From positions 41,666,352 through 41,730,351 of the forward strand of contig JAAONU010000011.1 in NCBI GenBank assembly GCA_012932295.1: a DNA stretch of 64,000 bases. Direction: 5' to 3'. Below are positions 13,301 through 25,190 of the stretch, one piece after another (the stretch's first letter is position 1; each line of letters begins with the position of its first letter). The stretch is from Cyclina sinensis. Taxonomy: Eukaryota > Mollusca > Bivalvia > Venerida > Veneridae. The position numbers and the translations under genes are program-made. The notes beneath the pieces were generated by a model, which made no database searches, was not told the DNA's origin, and saw only the letters and a program-made list of their open reading frames with translations.

Positions 13301-13868
13301 TACGTAATAGGTGTACCAGGGGTTTTCTACCTTATAGGTGTACCCCGCGTTTTTTATCTTACAGGTGTACGCCTTTGTTTTCTGGCTTAAAGGTGTACAC
13401 TGTGTTTTCTACCTTATAGGTGAACTTTTGTGTTTTCTACCTTAACGGTGTACCCTGTGCTTTCTACCTTACAGGTGTACCCCGTGTTTTCTACCTTATA
13501 AGTGTACCCTGTGTTTTCTACTTTGTGTAGGTGTACCCCGTGTTTTCTACCCTATCGGTGTACCCGGGGTTTTCTACTTTCAAGGTGTACCCCGCGTTTT
13601 CCACCTAAAAAGGTGTTCCCCAAGTTTTCTTCCTTGAAGGTGTACCAACAGTTTTCAACCTTATAGGTGTACTTTGGGTTTTTTCACCTTACAGGTGTAC
13701 CCCGTGTTTTCTACTTTAAAGGTGTACGTTGTATTTTCTACCTTATATGTGTTTGCCAGTGTTTTTTACCTTATGGGGTGTACGACCTTGTTTTCTACCT
13801 GAAAGGTGTACTTCTGTTTTCAACCTTACAGGTGTACGCCCTTGTTTTCTACCTTGAAAGTGTACCTG
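10391..13868 (-). repeat. 27-base minisatellite, >100 copies
   Basis: About 3.5 kb of head-to-tail units near 27 bases, each with AGGTGTACCCC followed by GTGTTTTCTAC and CTTTATAGG or a variant. The first half (CTTTATA type) is the more uniform; from about 12.0 kb the ACCTTATAGG type dominates with more indels. It is the minus-oriented counterpart of the units at 5757 and 8190. Because the unit is nine codons long and lacks stops, long open frames appear on both strands; I do not regard them as genes. Confidence 0.95.
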
Positions 13869-14262
13869 AAGTACACCTTTCAGGGAGACATCAACTGCGT
13901 ACACCTTTCAAGCAGATACTTTTTATACGTAAAAACAGATTCAACCTGATCAAGCTTTAATGATACAATTAACCTTAGCAACCTTTCAAGTCAAAACGGA
14001 TTTTTGATCGATATTAATTAAATTCAGATACTTTACACTCTAATCTGAATGCACAGTTCAGGCAGAAATCAACGGCGTACTCCATTCATGCAGGTATCTT
14101 TTTGTATACGTTATTGTTAAATTCCACCTGATCATGCTTTACTGTTAATATTAACTATTGCAACCTTTCAAGTCACAACGGCATTTATATTAATGATATT
14201 CAGATACTTTAGACAGTACTATGAGCCGATACACCTTTCAGGCAGAAATCAACGGCAGTTGT
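13869..14262 (+). repeat. Two copies of a ~190-base satellite variant
   Basis: Two diverged subunits, at about 13870-14055 and 14056-14262, share CAACCTTTCAAGTCA and ATTCAGATACTTTA and end in boxes like GTACACCTTTCAGGCAGAA. Box orientation is plus again. They form the proximal edge of the satellite next to the SGPP gene. Confidence 0.75.
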
Positions 14263-14482
14263 AAGAAAAAAATAAATTAATAAATATTAAGGCATTAAAA
14301 GCCGACAAAGGAATGATATAATGCCTCTGCACATTACGGATATAATTAATCATAAATTTGGTAAAAAAAATAAATAAATAAAGAAGTTTTCAACATTTAA
14401 ATAAGACCTGTTGTATATATAGAAATATAATCCTAGCTAGTTACTAAATTGTAAACGATTAGATATTCGCGGCCTCCTGTAA

Positions 14483-14488
14483 TGACGT
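14483..14488 (+). promoter_or_regulatory. CRE-like half site upstream of SGPP
   Basis: TGACGT stands 136 bases before the presumed start codon and about 50 bases before a TATA-like sequence. A six-base match alone is weak evidence. Confidence 0.25.
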
Positions 14489-14497
14489 GTAGGCGGG

Positions 14498-14537
14498 ATC
14501 TGCCTCATAGGTGGCTTTGCATCTGCTTGATAGGTGG
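14498..14537 (-). repeat. Two satellite-like boxes in the SGPP promoter
   Basis: ATCTGCCTCATAGGTGG (14498-14514) and ATCTGCTTGATAGGTGG (14521-14537) match the start of the satellite box ATCTGCCTGAAAGGTGTAC. They lie within about 130 bases of the start codon, so satellite-derived or satellite-like sequence reaches the promoter. Confidence 0.55.
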
Positions 14538-14538
14538 T

Positions 14539-14545
14539 TATAAAG
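14539..14545 (+). promoter_or_regulatory. TATA-like box of SGPP
   Basis: TATAAAG lies 79 bases before the ATG, at a sensible distance for a short 5' untranslated region. No transcript data support it. Confidence 0.3.
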
Positions 14546-14623
14546 ATTTAACGTAACGCGAATGAATTAACTTTCAGTTTGACAGGAAAACTTATACTTG
14601 TTCTTCCTCAAAAAGTAGTGAAA

Positions 14624-15202
14624 ATGGATACTTTAAAAGGAGGAATAAATTATTTCAAGGGTTATCAGCATGTTGCTGATTTTCAGAGATTTTGTGGAGT
14701 GGAAATTGTCGAAGTTGACGAGTTTCCAGAAAAAGACAAAGCTTGCAATGGCAGTGTAGAAGAAAGTGCTGAGAAAAGCAATTCAAACGATTCTGTAAAA
14801 CACAGAGCAGTGAATGGACACAAAAATGGCTTCAAAAATGGAATCTACAATCCTAATACAAAAGAAGCACATCTAGCTTACAAAATAAACAACAAACTTA
14901 TTTTCCATCTGCTAGAGTTTGGTGCTGGTCTAGGAAGTGAAATGTTCTATTTATTGTTTTACCCATTTATGATTTGGAATGTTGACAGTCGTTTGACTAG
15001 GCAGTTACTTTTAATATGGTATCCACTTATGTACTTTGGCCAGTTCTTAAAAGATTGGATACAATGGCCTCGCCCAGGGCCACCTGCTGTGAGGCTGGAA
15101 GGGAACAGATTTGAGATGGAATATGGAATGCCATCAACACATACCATTGTTGGAACCTGTATACCATTTAGCCTTTTAGTCCTCACATCAAAATACTATG
15201 AG
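14624..15202 (+). CDS. SGPP exon 1 (residues 1-193)
   Basis: It holds the hydrophilic N-terminus, the first membrane segments and phosphatase motifs C1 (KDWIQWPRP) and C2 (PSTH). It ends TACTATGAG before the donor GTAACA. The open frame continues past the donor for 19 codons into sequence unlike the family, so the splice is preferred. Confidence 0.92.
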
Positions 15203-15903
15203 GTAACATACATCTTTAAATATTTTACCACATGGGTGGAGTTGGGTAGGGGCGAATTTTAGGAATTAGATGAAATTAAAATCTTGCTTTGTAATTCCAA
15301 CCCCTAGAGAAGTGTTCTATCTAAATCTGAGGGATGGGTTTGCTCTGAGAATCAGTACTCCTTGAAAATCAAATCCAAAGTCAACTTGGACTTCAGGCCT
15401 GAGGTGGTGGTCACATCTACTTAATTAAAATGCTGTTTGTCAGGGAATATCCTGAAAAAAACATATATCTATAAAATCCTCTGTTTGCCACCAACACCCG
15501 GACAGAACATTGATATGTGCATACTAAACAGATTACTTTAAGGTCAGCTGAGGGTGCCGGACGTTTCGGTAAATGACCAGTTCGGTAAATTGGATTTATA
15601 TAGTAAAGCCTTTAGACGTTTCGGTAAAAAGGCAATTATATAGTAGTTATGTGTCATGTTGAATAGGCTTTAATCGGGTTTGGCAAAGGAATTAAAAACA
15701 TTATGTCTTACTTTCATCCTCTTATCAGGATCCAGTCTGATTGATCACGATTAGTAGCAAAAAGGTTCTGACAGGAATTAAAACGTTACATCATTTTTAA
15801 CATATACTTAAGATTAAGAATACAGTTTGGACCCAGGTTAATCAGTTATACTTTGGTTTCACGACATCACTACGATATGCAGGTAGAGATATATATGTGC
15901 GTT

Positions 15904-15936
<33 letters not shown>

Positions 15937-18900
15937 ACAGACTGCTCTGATATTTTTGGGCACGCGTCTATTATTACTCAATTAGCGGGATTTAAAGACC
16001 GCTAATGTGTTGAGTACAACTAAGAGATTGAAGAAAACCGCTGTTATTTAATTAGTGATCGTCCTAATTGTTTGTTTTTAATTATGTGCCATTCTTTACA
16101 AATATGAGTTGATAATTTTATCAGTTAGAGATTAAAATTCAGTGTCACTGGAAACTTGTGTATAAAACTGCTGCAAATGACTGGACTCATCAACAGCAGC
16201 AAAATGAGAGCAGCGGTGAAATATGTGATATATCCCATTGTTACCATATAATTACTATATAATTACTAAATAATTGCTTTTTTACCGAAACGTCCAAAGG
16301 GATTACTATATAAATCCAATTTACCGAACTGGTCATTTACCGAAACGTCCGTAAATCTCAGCTGAACAGTGTTAAAATGAAGATGAAAAATACTTCTACA
16401 GATATGTTTGTTGTCTGGAATATTTGACAGCCTTGCGCACTGCATTTTCTCTGCTAACCTCAGATTTTTATAGATTTATATGATACTTGTTAAATTTTGT
16501 AAAAAAAAAGTTATCCAAGCTGTGGACCAAATTTTACTTAGGATAGATACACTTTTTACACATTCCTATTGTTTGATAGTCGAGACTTGTAAGACATTCT
16601 AATGTTAGATTCAGAATTTACTATCTTTATCTTTTTTCTTTTCTTTTTGTATATATTTTTGTGACAGAAAATTTGCAGTTATGTAATGTTCTCATATATC
16701 TTCAAGAACATAATTCTTTATTTATCAGTGTTATTCAAAATTCAATATATTGTAGTTCATCATAAAGAGCCATTAAACGGACTGGATGTTGCAGTTGCAG
16801 TTTGTATTAGGTACACTATTCAATTCAGTGCCAGGTTCATTACATACAAAACCTTTTGTTATGTTTAAAGTGTAGATGACCGTTGCTGTCTACCATTTCA
16901 TTTCATTTTGCTGTGGTCACTGTGAAGGTCAGTGTCAAAGTAACCTTTAGTTACAACATACATGTAAGCCTAGGAACATTTGTCACACTTGAGCAACTCC
17001 TGATGATAAAGAGTTTATTACATTTGTCTACATACAAAATAAGAGTAAAGTTTATTTCCCACGTACAAACAGCAGTTTATATATTTTAAAAAATTTTTTA
17101 AGATCATGTCAAATAACTTCAAGTCTCCATTACTATTTGCTGCATAGATGACCTTGTAGATTTTGAAATCCTAAAGAATTGATGACTTTGTAAACTATAA
17201 GCCAGAGGGGCAACTATATTGGACATCTATTGAATAATTAATTTAGGTATTTCAAACAAGACAGTAAGTTCAAATAACAGAGCCTGTCAGTTCAACCTCT
17301 AGCTCCATAAAAAATCTTATTAAAGATGAAATAAGTCAACCTTTGAATGGCTTCAGATTCAAAAGGGTTGGTGAAACTCAGTCTTTTCATGGCCATCATG
17401 TCTACCAAAGAAATTGAAAAAAAAAAGTTATTTTATCGACTGTGACCTTGACCTTTGTGCCAGATGTCATGCTGATGCAGAATGATGAAGTGACTTGCCA
17501 GACCAGTAATTAATATGTTTAAAATGTTGATTTTAACTATAAACTTATTTCAAGACTTCTTCACATACCTGTTTCATTATGTAGGAAATGTTTTCCTTAC
17601 AATTTTATTTCTTACATTTTCATTTTCTTTCAGTACCCGTTTGTACTGGGCTTAGCGGGAGCCCTGGTTTGGACAGGACTTGTGGCAGCTAGTCGTATAT
17701 ATCTTGGAATGCATACAGCCTTAGTAAGTAATTATGGTGAAAGCTCAACAACTGAGAATCAGTATCAAAATATAGTCCCAGTTTATTATTTTATTGAGTG
17801 TTATACAAAAAGATTATTTGGGTTGTATCTCATTTCTGCAGCAATGGAAAGGTTGTAATGCAAATAACATGTTTCATTTATTTTTATCAGAAGTCATGCA
17901 GAAAAGCTGGCATACTGTTAATTCAGGCCACAGATACATTGTATTTGAAAATTCTGTTGTTGAGGATGCAAACCCATGATGACAATATTTAAAAGTACCG
18001 GCGTAGGACAATACACACATGTATAACAAAAAAAAAATCTTTGATTTATATTGGAAATAATAAAGAGCTTGGAACGACCATGTCTTGTCCTTGCCACTTC
18101 ATCTTATTTTCATTAATTTATGATAAGAAGAGGGAACTTCTTAAACTTTACCATACTTCATTCTGTTGTTAAACCTCTTAGTGATTGAAAATCTGGGGGT
18201 TCAAACCCTGCTACAGACCTGACCATTTTTGAAAAAGTTGACCGGGTCGATGCAAGATCAGAGACTGGTATTTTGGTGTGGGAATGATGAAAAGGTAAAC
18301 TACATGCCTGATATGACTGGCTGTTAAAAACACATCTTAGCTTCAAAGAGCATACAATTACACACTGCGCATGCTCAAAGACCTTTAGGTGGCAATAAAT
18401 ACTGTCCAGACACGTAAGAAATAGTTGTGTGATGTAACATTTTACGTGTAATGATAATGTTATGCAAATGTTTGAAAAATGGTGGGAGCACTTAAATGGT
18501 TAGAATGTTTATTGAGTGTTCTTCTTAAATAAGAATACTACAGTCATCAAAGCTTGTTTTAGTTTTTTATTTACGAAGAACACCCACTGTACACGCTGAC
18601 CTATACTTAATGCAAAGTCCAGTGGATGAGCAGCTTTTGGCTCATTACTGCAGTACAATGTCTCTATTGGCAGAGAAAAATAGTGTCTTAGTCGCAGGTT
18701 TCATTTAAGTGTAAACAAAAAACATACATATATTGAAACAGTCCAATTGAATAAACACAGGACGTCTAAAGTATTAAATATTTATAGAAGGAATATACTA
18801 GTTTCAGTAAAAAATGCATTGTAAACTATTGATTTTGCTTCTTTTTATATCAGACTACTATATTCAATCAATAAAACGTTAAAATTCAACTAGTGCCTAC

Positions 18901-20622
18901 TGTTTCACGCAACTTCAGAGTTTATAATTGACTGCACAAATACTGTGTGGAATAAAGTCAAGACACAAAGAATGAAACATTATCCATTTTAACCCTGAAC
19001 TTCAGATAACTGTGCATTGGTTTATTGAGTTTAGTGACCTTTTTGTCATAAGTGCAACTGCACCTAGGTCCTAATAATGTATTATACATGAATATGAAAT
19101 ATTAAAAGGCTTGAGGTAGAACATGTTTGAGATATGTGCACAGCAGGCAAGGTGCATTTCTTGTCATGAAGTGATGTCATCCATGGTATGGTGTGATCTC
19201 ATTTGAAAAATATAGGTCATACAGAAAATATGGGTTACTTACACAATGTATGAATAGGCAAAATCTTTTTGAGTCCAACATCATACCATGTTAACTACAC
19301 GATCTGACAGCATGTCAGTCAAGGTCTTCTCTTTTTCATCTTTCCATATGAAACAAAAAGTGTGGGGGATGTATTTGAATTAGAGATATTGATCTTCTTA
19401 TATACCTGTGATAAAATCATTACATAATGCAGATTGCACTTATGTCCTAAATATAGCACAGGCAGAGTGGTGTGACTTTTAATACCAAAGTGCACTGCAC
19501 TGTGTTGTATAGATAAATGAATGCTCATGAAAAAGAAAGGCCATTTGATTTACTGATTGAAATAATATAATTAAAGATGTTTTAAATGATAGATTATATT
19601 CCATATTGATTCATAATTTCATTAAAATTACAGATGCGTTGTGTTTTTTTTGTTTTTGTTTTTTTTTTTCTATGTATTAATCATCTAGTTAGGCAGACAG
19701 TTTAACATCATACATTGTAACAGATTAGAAATGAGAATGAAGTCCTCTAGGGTAATGTAGATTTTGTCCTCTACCTAAACCTGCCTTGAATGGTGAATTG
19801 AGGAAAACAAAGGGATCACGATCAGTACACTGTTTGACCTTGTGGCGTGCATTTTAACATGTTTAGAAATGTTTTTAACCTATGGCAGTCATTCAGGTGC
19901 ATGTAAAATTCCCAAAATGTCTTGAAAAATGTTAATGAAGTAAGACTTACTGACTATACAGCCTTATTACTGCCTTTGTCTGAAGATGCATTAGACGTTA
20001 TTATACTTTGAGAGACTTAACTTGTAATTTTCTATTTTTGTAGGACTGTGTAGCTGGCATTAGCATGACTGCCCTGGCACTTCCATGGATGTTGAGTGTC
20101 GTAGAATATGTTGAGTACTATCAAGTTACAAGTCCATATGCCCCATTTGTATCGTTTCTTATACCACTCCTTGCCTGTATATACTATCCAAAACCCAAAG
20201 TATGGAGTATTACACGTGGGGATACCTCTAACATTGTCTCGATAGGGACTTGTTGCATTTTGTCCACTTGGTTGAACTATCAACTCGGATGGATGACGGA
20301 GACACCGAAACCTACTACCTTACAGCCAGTGCCTACGATAACAGCTAACTGGGTTATTTATAGCCTTCTTAGAACAGTGTTAGGTGTAGTTGCTCTTGCT
20401 GTGTCAAGGGTCATAACAAAAAAGATCTTCTTGAAACTTGTGTGCACTTGTGCAGGTGTCGATACCAAAGATATAGCCAAGCAAAGAGAATTAGGTCTAG
20501 AAGTGCCAGTTAGATGGTTGACTATAGGAGGGTTAGCTGTCTCTACGACATTTATAGCTCCTATATGTTTCACCTACCTAGGTATAAACAGAGAAGGTTA
20601 TTACAGTGAGGTTGGTCTTTAA
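14624..20622 (+). CDS. Sphingosine-1-phosphate phosphatase (SGPP-like), 3 exons
   Basis: This enzyme removes phosphate from sphingosine-1-phosphate, and probably from dihydro- and phyto-forms, in the ER membrane, feeding sphingosine back to ceramide synthesis. Joining 14624-15202, 17634-17723 and 20044-20622 gives 415 aa, close to the human SGPP proteins (399 and 441). All three lipid-phosphatase motifs are present: K143...R150-P151 (KDWIQWPRP), P170-S-T-H173, and S213-R214...H220 (SRIYLGMH), the last two supplying the catalytic histidines. Residues 1-90 are hydrophilic, followed by several hydrophobic segments, as in the family. The chosen ATG has A at -3 and G at +4; the open frame runs 15 codons further upstream without another ATG. 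Both introns are phase 0 with GT/AG borders. Which vertebrate paralogue it best matches cannot be decided by eye. Confidence 0.93.
15544..16365. mobile_element. MITE-like element with long terminal inverted repeats
   Basis: The left end runs TCAGCTGAG, six variable bases, then GGACGTTTCGGTAAATGACC and more. The right end is its reverse complement: GGTCATTTACCGAAACGTCC, six variable bases, CTCAGCTGA. The inverted repeats exceed 80 bases on each side. No transposase frame lies inside, so it is non-autonomous. No clear target duplication could be read because the outermost TCAGCTGA is itself palindromic. Confidence 0.8.
15903..15934 (+). repeat. (TTTA)n microsatellite
   Basis: Eight tandem TTTA units within the MITE-like element. 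Confidence 0.95.
17634..17723 (+). CDS. SGPP exon 2 (residues 194-223)
   Basis: Thirty codons between TTTCTTTCAG and GTAAGT, in phase 0 on both sides. It encodes a hydrophobic segment and the third phosphatase motif SRIYLGMH, whose histidine and arginine complete the active site. Skipping it would keep the frame but remove catalysis. Confidence 0.93.
17724..20043 (+). other. SGPP intron 2
   Basis: A phase-0 intron with a SINE-like relic at 18150-18420. The rest is AT-rich with no exon-like or strongly structured sequence that I can see. Confidence 0.8.
18150..18420 (+). mobile_element. tRNA-headed SINE relic
   Basis: A B-box-like GGTTCAAACCC (18198-18208) follows a degraded A-box region. 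The body (GACCTGACCATTTTTGAAAA, then CATGCCTGATATGACTG) resembles that at 28150-28455, so the two appear to be one old family. Confidence 0.5.
20044..20622 (+). CDS. SGPP exon 3 (residues 224-415, stop)
   Basis: Begins after the acceptor TTTTTGTAG with codons for DCVAG and runs 192 codons to TAA. It encodes several membrane segments; the conserved family feel continues through YYPKPKVWSITRGDTS. The C-terminus EVGL is short, without an obvious ER-retrieval motif. Confidence 0.92.
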   Translation, partial: DCVAGISMTALALPWMLSVVEYVEYYQVTSPYAPFVSFLIPLLACIYYPKPKVWSITRGDTSNIVSIGTCCILSTWLNYQLGWMTETPKPTTLQPVPTITANWVIYSLLRTVLGVVALAVSRVITKKIFLKLVCTCAGVDTKDIAKQRELGLEVPVRWLTIGGLAVSTTFIAPICFTYLGINREGYYSEVGL

Positions 20623-21765
20623 ATAGAATTTATAACATTTTAGAACAAGGATGTTGCAATATTAAGTAGTATTAAGGAATAATGTTCTGGTGCCGAAGTG
20701 TGGGATTGTTAGTAGATGGGTGCTAGTTACATGGTGGTAATTGTTAACTAGGGGAAATGTTTACATATATGAAAAGTATGCATACTTGTGGCGATTTTTG
20801 TTAAGAAATGTTTTATACTACTTTGCGTCAAGAGATTTTGCCTTGTAAATAATGCTTTAATATGATCCACTGAGAGAACACTGTGATATAAAATGATTCT
20901 CAGCCAACGTAAAAAAGAAAAAAATAGGCAAGCAGATTTTGCAAACGAAGGTACATTGAAAAAAAAATTATATGTATCTTTGTCTTTTGAAGAGAAGGAA
21001 AAGATTTTCCGTAACTTTTAGAGACCCTTAAACGGGATATTGTTCAAGGACATTGGTCAGAACTTATTTCAGAATAAAGTTTTTCATTTTGTTAAGTAGG
21101 TATATAGATGGTCAAAGGTTGAGCAAGATGCAAAGAGAATTTAGCTGAAGCTAGAAATAGTGGCACAAAAACTGTACTAAAAATGCCAAAATGTAAGGAT
21201 TTTTTTTTTATTATTAAATTGTACAGGAAACAGGCCTGAAAAAAATACTGAACATTAGATACATCTATCTTTAGCAAGATGCCCTCTTTAAGGAAATTAA
21301 TGGTTTACTGTCATATCAGTGACATCCTGTTTTAGAAACAAGAAGTGAAGATGCATGTACATTAATTTGTACACCTGGACTTGCATGGTGTACAAACTGT
21401 TTACTTCTATAAATGTTTTATTTTCTTTAAACAATGTGTAAGTAGAAAACTTGAAATATCTTTCTAACATCAAGTATTTGAAAATGTAATCAACTGGGAA
21501 AAAAACTTGAATTTAAAGATCACCTGCCCTAGACAGCCACATATGATGTGTTCTATGAGTTTCAATATATTTATAATTCGGTATCATACTTCTTCATTGG
21601 CTGCTATTTTTGCTTTTCTGTCTTGGTGATAAGTTCCACCTAGCACAGTTTCAATATGAAATTGAAAGAAAAAACTGGCATTTTTATGTTATACATGAAA
21701 ATGATTTATTGTGTTTTATTATGAACAAGGCTTTATGACAATAAAATCCATTTTTTATGCTCTTT
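20623..21765 (+). other. SGPP 3' untranslated region (probable)
   Basis: AT-rich sequence after the stop with no exon. The most convincing end is AATAAA at 21740-21745, followed by a T/GT-rich stretch. An earlier AATAAA near 21074 could give a shorter form. Confidence 0.5.
21740..21745 (+). terminator. Poly(A) signal of SGPP
   Basis: A canonical AATAAA with a T- and GT-rich tract about 40-60 bases downstream, the usual layout of a cleavage site. Confidence 0.5.
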
Positions 21766-21965
21766 GTTCATTTTTGATCATTTTTTGTTTTGTTTTTGTT
21801 GTACATATTTTCAATAACAGTCAGTGTATATATTATTGTATTGCCAGTATTTTAGAGGTTATTTTAAGGACAGTTTGAGAGTTTGGGATGAAAAACATAA
21901 TTTGTGTTTATCCAATTTTTTAATGAGTAGAAAAACTGATTTTTTTTTAGAATTCATTTCTAGGC

Positions 21966-22080
21966 TTTCAGTGGCCTCCTTAGCGTAACTGATAGAGTGT
22001 TGGCTGAAATATGTGAAGGTCTGAAGTTCAAGCCTCTGGTTGGAGCTTCATGAAATTGAGCTGACTTGGTAAAATTGTTA
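21966..22080 (+). mobile_element. tRNA-like SINE head relic
   Basis: TAGCGTAACTGATAGAGTG (from 21981) resembles a pol III A box and AGTTCAAGCC (22025-22034) a B box, about 30 bases apart. A tRNA fold is not intact. Confidence 0.45.
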
Positions 22081-25000
22081 TTTATCATCTACATATATGA
22101 TAATGGCAAGCAGTCCTTGCAGACTCTAATGGCCTTACTACTTATTTTTATACACCCGTCAAAAGACTGCCGTTTTATGGGAAACCCTGTGGTGAGTGTG
22201 TGGGCAGCGTCCAGACCATGTTTTACAATATTTAACTATGTCCTCTCAATTTGACTTCATGTAAAAAAATGTATAAGTGTTTTTATTGGCCATATTTCAA
22301 CCTGACTTACATAATTTTGTAAAAACTGAGGTTGACTTGAGTAAATGTATAGTATATCATATTCACACAATTTATACACACACAAACCAGATATATAACA
22401 GATAGTTTTTTTTTCTTGTAATTATTAGTTTTTTATTTCAGGTTGCATAACCTGTGTTAAAAAGTAACTTCCTATTTTAATTTGGGTAAAAAAATTGTAT
22501 GTCTTTATCTCATATTTGAGTTAAGACAATATTGCGAGGAGCTCTTGACTGGTGAACATATTTTTCTGGTGTGTTAGGATAGTGTTCTTTTATACCTAAA
22601 TGAAAAAAAAGTCCCACGAATTTCTTTGTTGTAAATGTCACATGACAAATCTTTTTAAGAGAAAAACATATAAATGTTGGAGGGAAAATTCAAATGGCAA
22701 AATAAAAATCCACAAATTTTTTTAAATTTTGATTTTCTTTGATTTTTGTATGTGTGTGTTTGTAATAACATTATATTGAGGTGTTTTATTTTAACTCTTA
22801 AAGCAGTGTTAAATGGTGATAATAACCAATGACATCTTTGCATTTTAAACTTTGGGTTAGGTAATATATTTAGCCATGAATTTAAATGTTGTATTCACTT
22901 ATTGCTACTATACTATTTTGTGTTTCTGTCATCCACAGAAAATGTTACCTTCATATTTTTTTGAAATATTTAAAATTAAGTATAGTGCAAGTTTTCATTA
23001 GAATATCTCTGAGATAAAAAAGGACTCACAATTATTTGATAAAGTTGTTAAGTGAGAAACTCCCTGAAACAAGAGAAATTCTCCATGATCATTGGGATCA
23101 AAGGTCATTCTCTTGTTAAATTGAGGTGTTCGAAAAGCAGTATGATTGTTAAAGTTTAATAATTGTGACTGAATTTTACAGGGTTTTCACACAGTGCAGC
23201 TCAAATGCTAGTCAAGTGAGGAAAGTGACTGAATTTATCTGGTGTCAACAGCGTGACCACTTATGAAGTACTTGTGGTTGAGTAAAAGTCCAGAGTGCAT
23301 TTATAAACTGGTGATGATTGTTATCACATGTTATCTTTCACAACAATGCCTAGTCAGATAATATCAAAGGGTTGCGTTGGTTCACCTACATGTATACGCA
23401 ATTAGTTGGTTGGTCAGTATGTTGGTCAGTTTGTTGCTTGTTGTGTATTGTACATGTATAGAGAAAAGATAGAGATGCAGAGGAAAATTAGGTGAATTTT
23501 CATCTTAAATCCTCCCACTTGCAAAGTGTACAATAAATTTCCTGTGGTTTTGGGTGCCATAAATGTTATTTGTTGGGTTGATGACTTATAACTAGCAAGA
23601 ATAAAGTAAGGAAGAATATAATTAAATTGTATAAAATTCTTCTGAAAATCTTTGTGTTGGGTGGGATTTTACCATTTTAGAGTTCAAAAATAAAACTTCT
23701 GGCAACTTGTAAAAGTTTGTGTTTATTTTCTCCTGACATTTGTAAATGGTACATACTACATGTAAATGAAGAGTTTTTAGATAAATTGCGTAGCACCTGC
23801 TGATAAGAATTCAGTTTTTACTGCTTTGAAAACACGCACTGTTTTTCAGTCAAGAGGTTTCTATCTTATGAGGAAGAAAAATTTGATATGTGCATGCCAT
23901 GAACAAATAATTATGTTTAGTTCAGTATGCTCTTATGTGTGCTTTTACAAGACAGTATCTAAATTTAGAAAAAAATATATTGGTATAATGTGTATATATG
24001 TGTATGAGTACTTAAACTTGCACTTGTTAATCCAGTGAATTGTTAAGACTTTGGACTGTGCACTGTAGTATTGGCCATTGATATAAAATAAGTGTATTTA
24101 CATGTATAATTATGTCATTATGTTACTTTCAAAATAAATTGAGGGGTGATTGCCAAAAAAAAAAAAAAATGCTATCTGCTTCTTTATTTTCAAACACTTT
24201 GAACGTTTTAGCATTCATGCCTCAAAATGCTCTACATTACTTACATTTGCCATGTGATCAAGATAATTCATCATTGTTTAAACTGTTTTTAACAGAACAT
24301 GTGACAGGAAAACTAGAAAATGGTGGGTCTAACTGATTTTAGATTTTACAGTTTTGCTTATACAGTCACGTAGTTGTAACCACAAGGAAGAATTGATTAA
24401 TGAAAGGCAACTTTTTAGGATATAAGATTTTTGCACGAAAATGCTATATCTCCATTTTAATATTTATTTAAGGTAACATTGGTTTTGCTCCAACATTTGG
24501 ATTTCTTACTTTGTTGATTAAAGTGATAGCAGTGTGAAATGCAAATATTTGAAGATTTAAATTACCATATTATTTGAATTTTCTAGAAAACAAAAACAAA
24601 CCTGAAGTTAACTTTGTAAAATTCAAACATTACTTTTGGTCTGGGAAGGAAATGGTGAAAAAAACCCTACAAATGTCAGCTTTGGGTAAAAAAACTATGC
24701 ACTAGCCAGGTCTGTGGATAACTGTGTGAGCAATCTAGGCATTTCTTACATTATTAGAACAAGTCTAAATGCAACTGAGAGTGTTTGTCTTGATGTCTTA
24801 GTTTTTTGATGAGCTGGACGACATAGGGGCAAAATTAAGGTCCTCGGCTCAGTGGTGTAGAATACCATGTAACCACCTTTGAAGTTTTTTTAATCTAATT
24901 TTCTTGAGAGTAGGTCAGAGTGTTTTTTTGAGATGATCTCAAGTGAAAATTTGAAACTGACTCGTGATGTCAAATGCTTGGTCACCAACTCTGTCAAAAA

Positions 25001-25139
25001 GCTGATTTACAGACAGAATTGTTGTACTGATGATCTCTCTCTTAGAACTGAAACTAAGTTACATGGAATCGAAAACGAGGTAGTCTGACAAAATCTGTAT
25101 TTTTTAAAGACAGATTATATTTGATCATTTTGTTTTTAA
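22081..25139. other. AT-rich intergenic sequence
   Basis: I see no convincing gene, RNA or ordered repeat. A poly-A tract at about 24155-24168 may be the tail of a decayed retroelement. The open frames are short and without recognisable features. Confidence 0.5.
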
Positions 25140-25190
25140 CAGGGATAATAGCACTTCGGTGAGCAATATTAAGCCATCATGGCCCTCTTG
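25140..25190 (-). mobile_element. End fragment of the hairpin-ended element family
   Basis: On the minus strand it starts CAAGAGGGCCATGATGGC and continues to GCTCACCGAAGTGC, matching the 5' end of the elements at 36718 and 38511. How far the copy extends leftwards (perhaps to about 24800) is not clear. Confidence 0.55.

Larger units (their letters stand above)
15203..17633 (+). other. SGPP intron 1
   Basis: A phase-0 intron. It contains an 822-base inverted-repeat element (15544-16365) with a TTTA microsatellite, and AT-rich sequence with no further exon. A TGACCTTGA site lies at 17443-17451 in a small repeat fragment. Confidence 0.85.

Noticed and set aside
10391..13868. CRISPR-like regular repeat spacing
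   Set aside because: There are no unique spacers; units are contiguous diverged copies, and the genes around are eukaryotic with introns.
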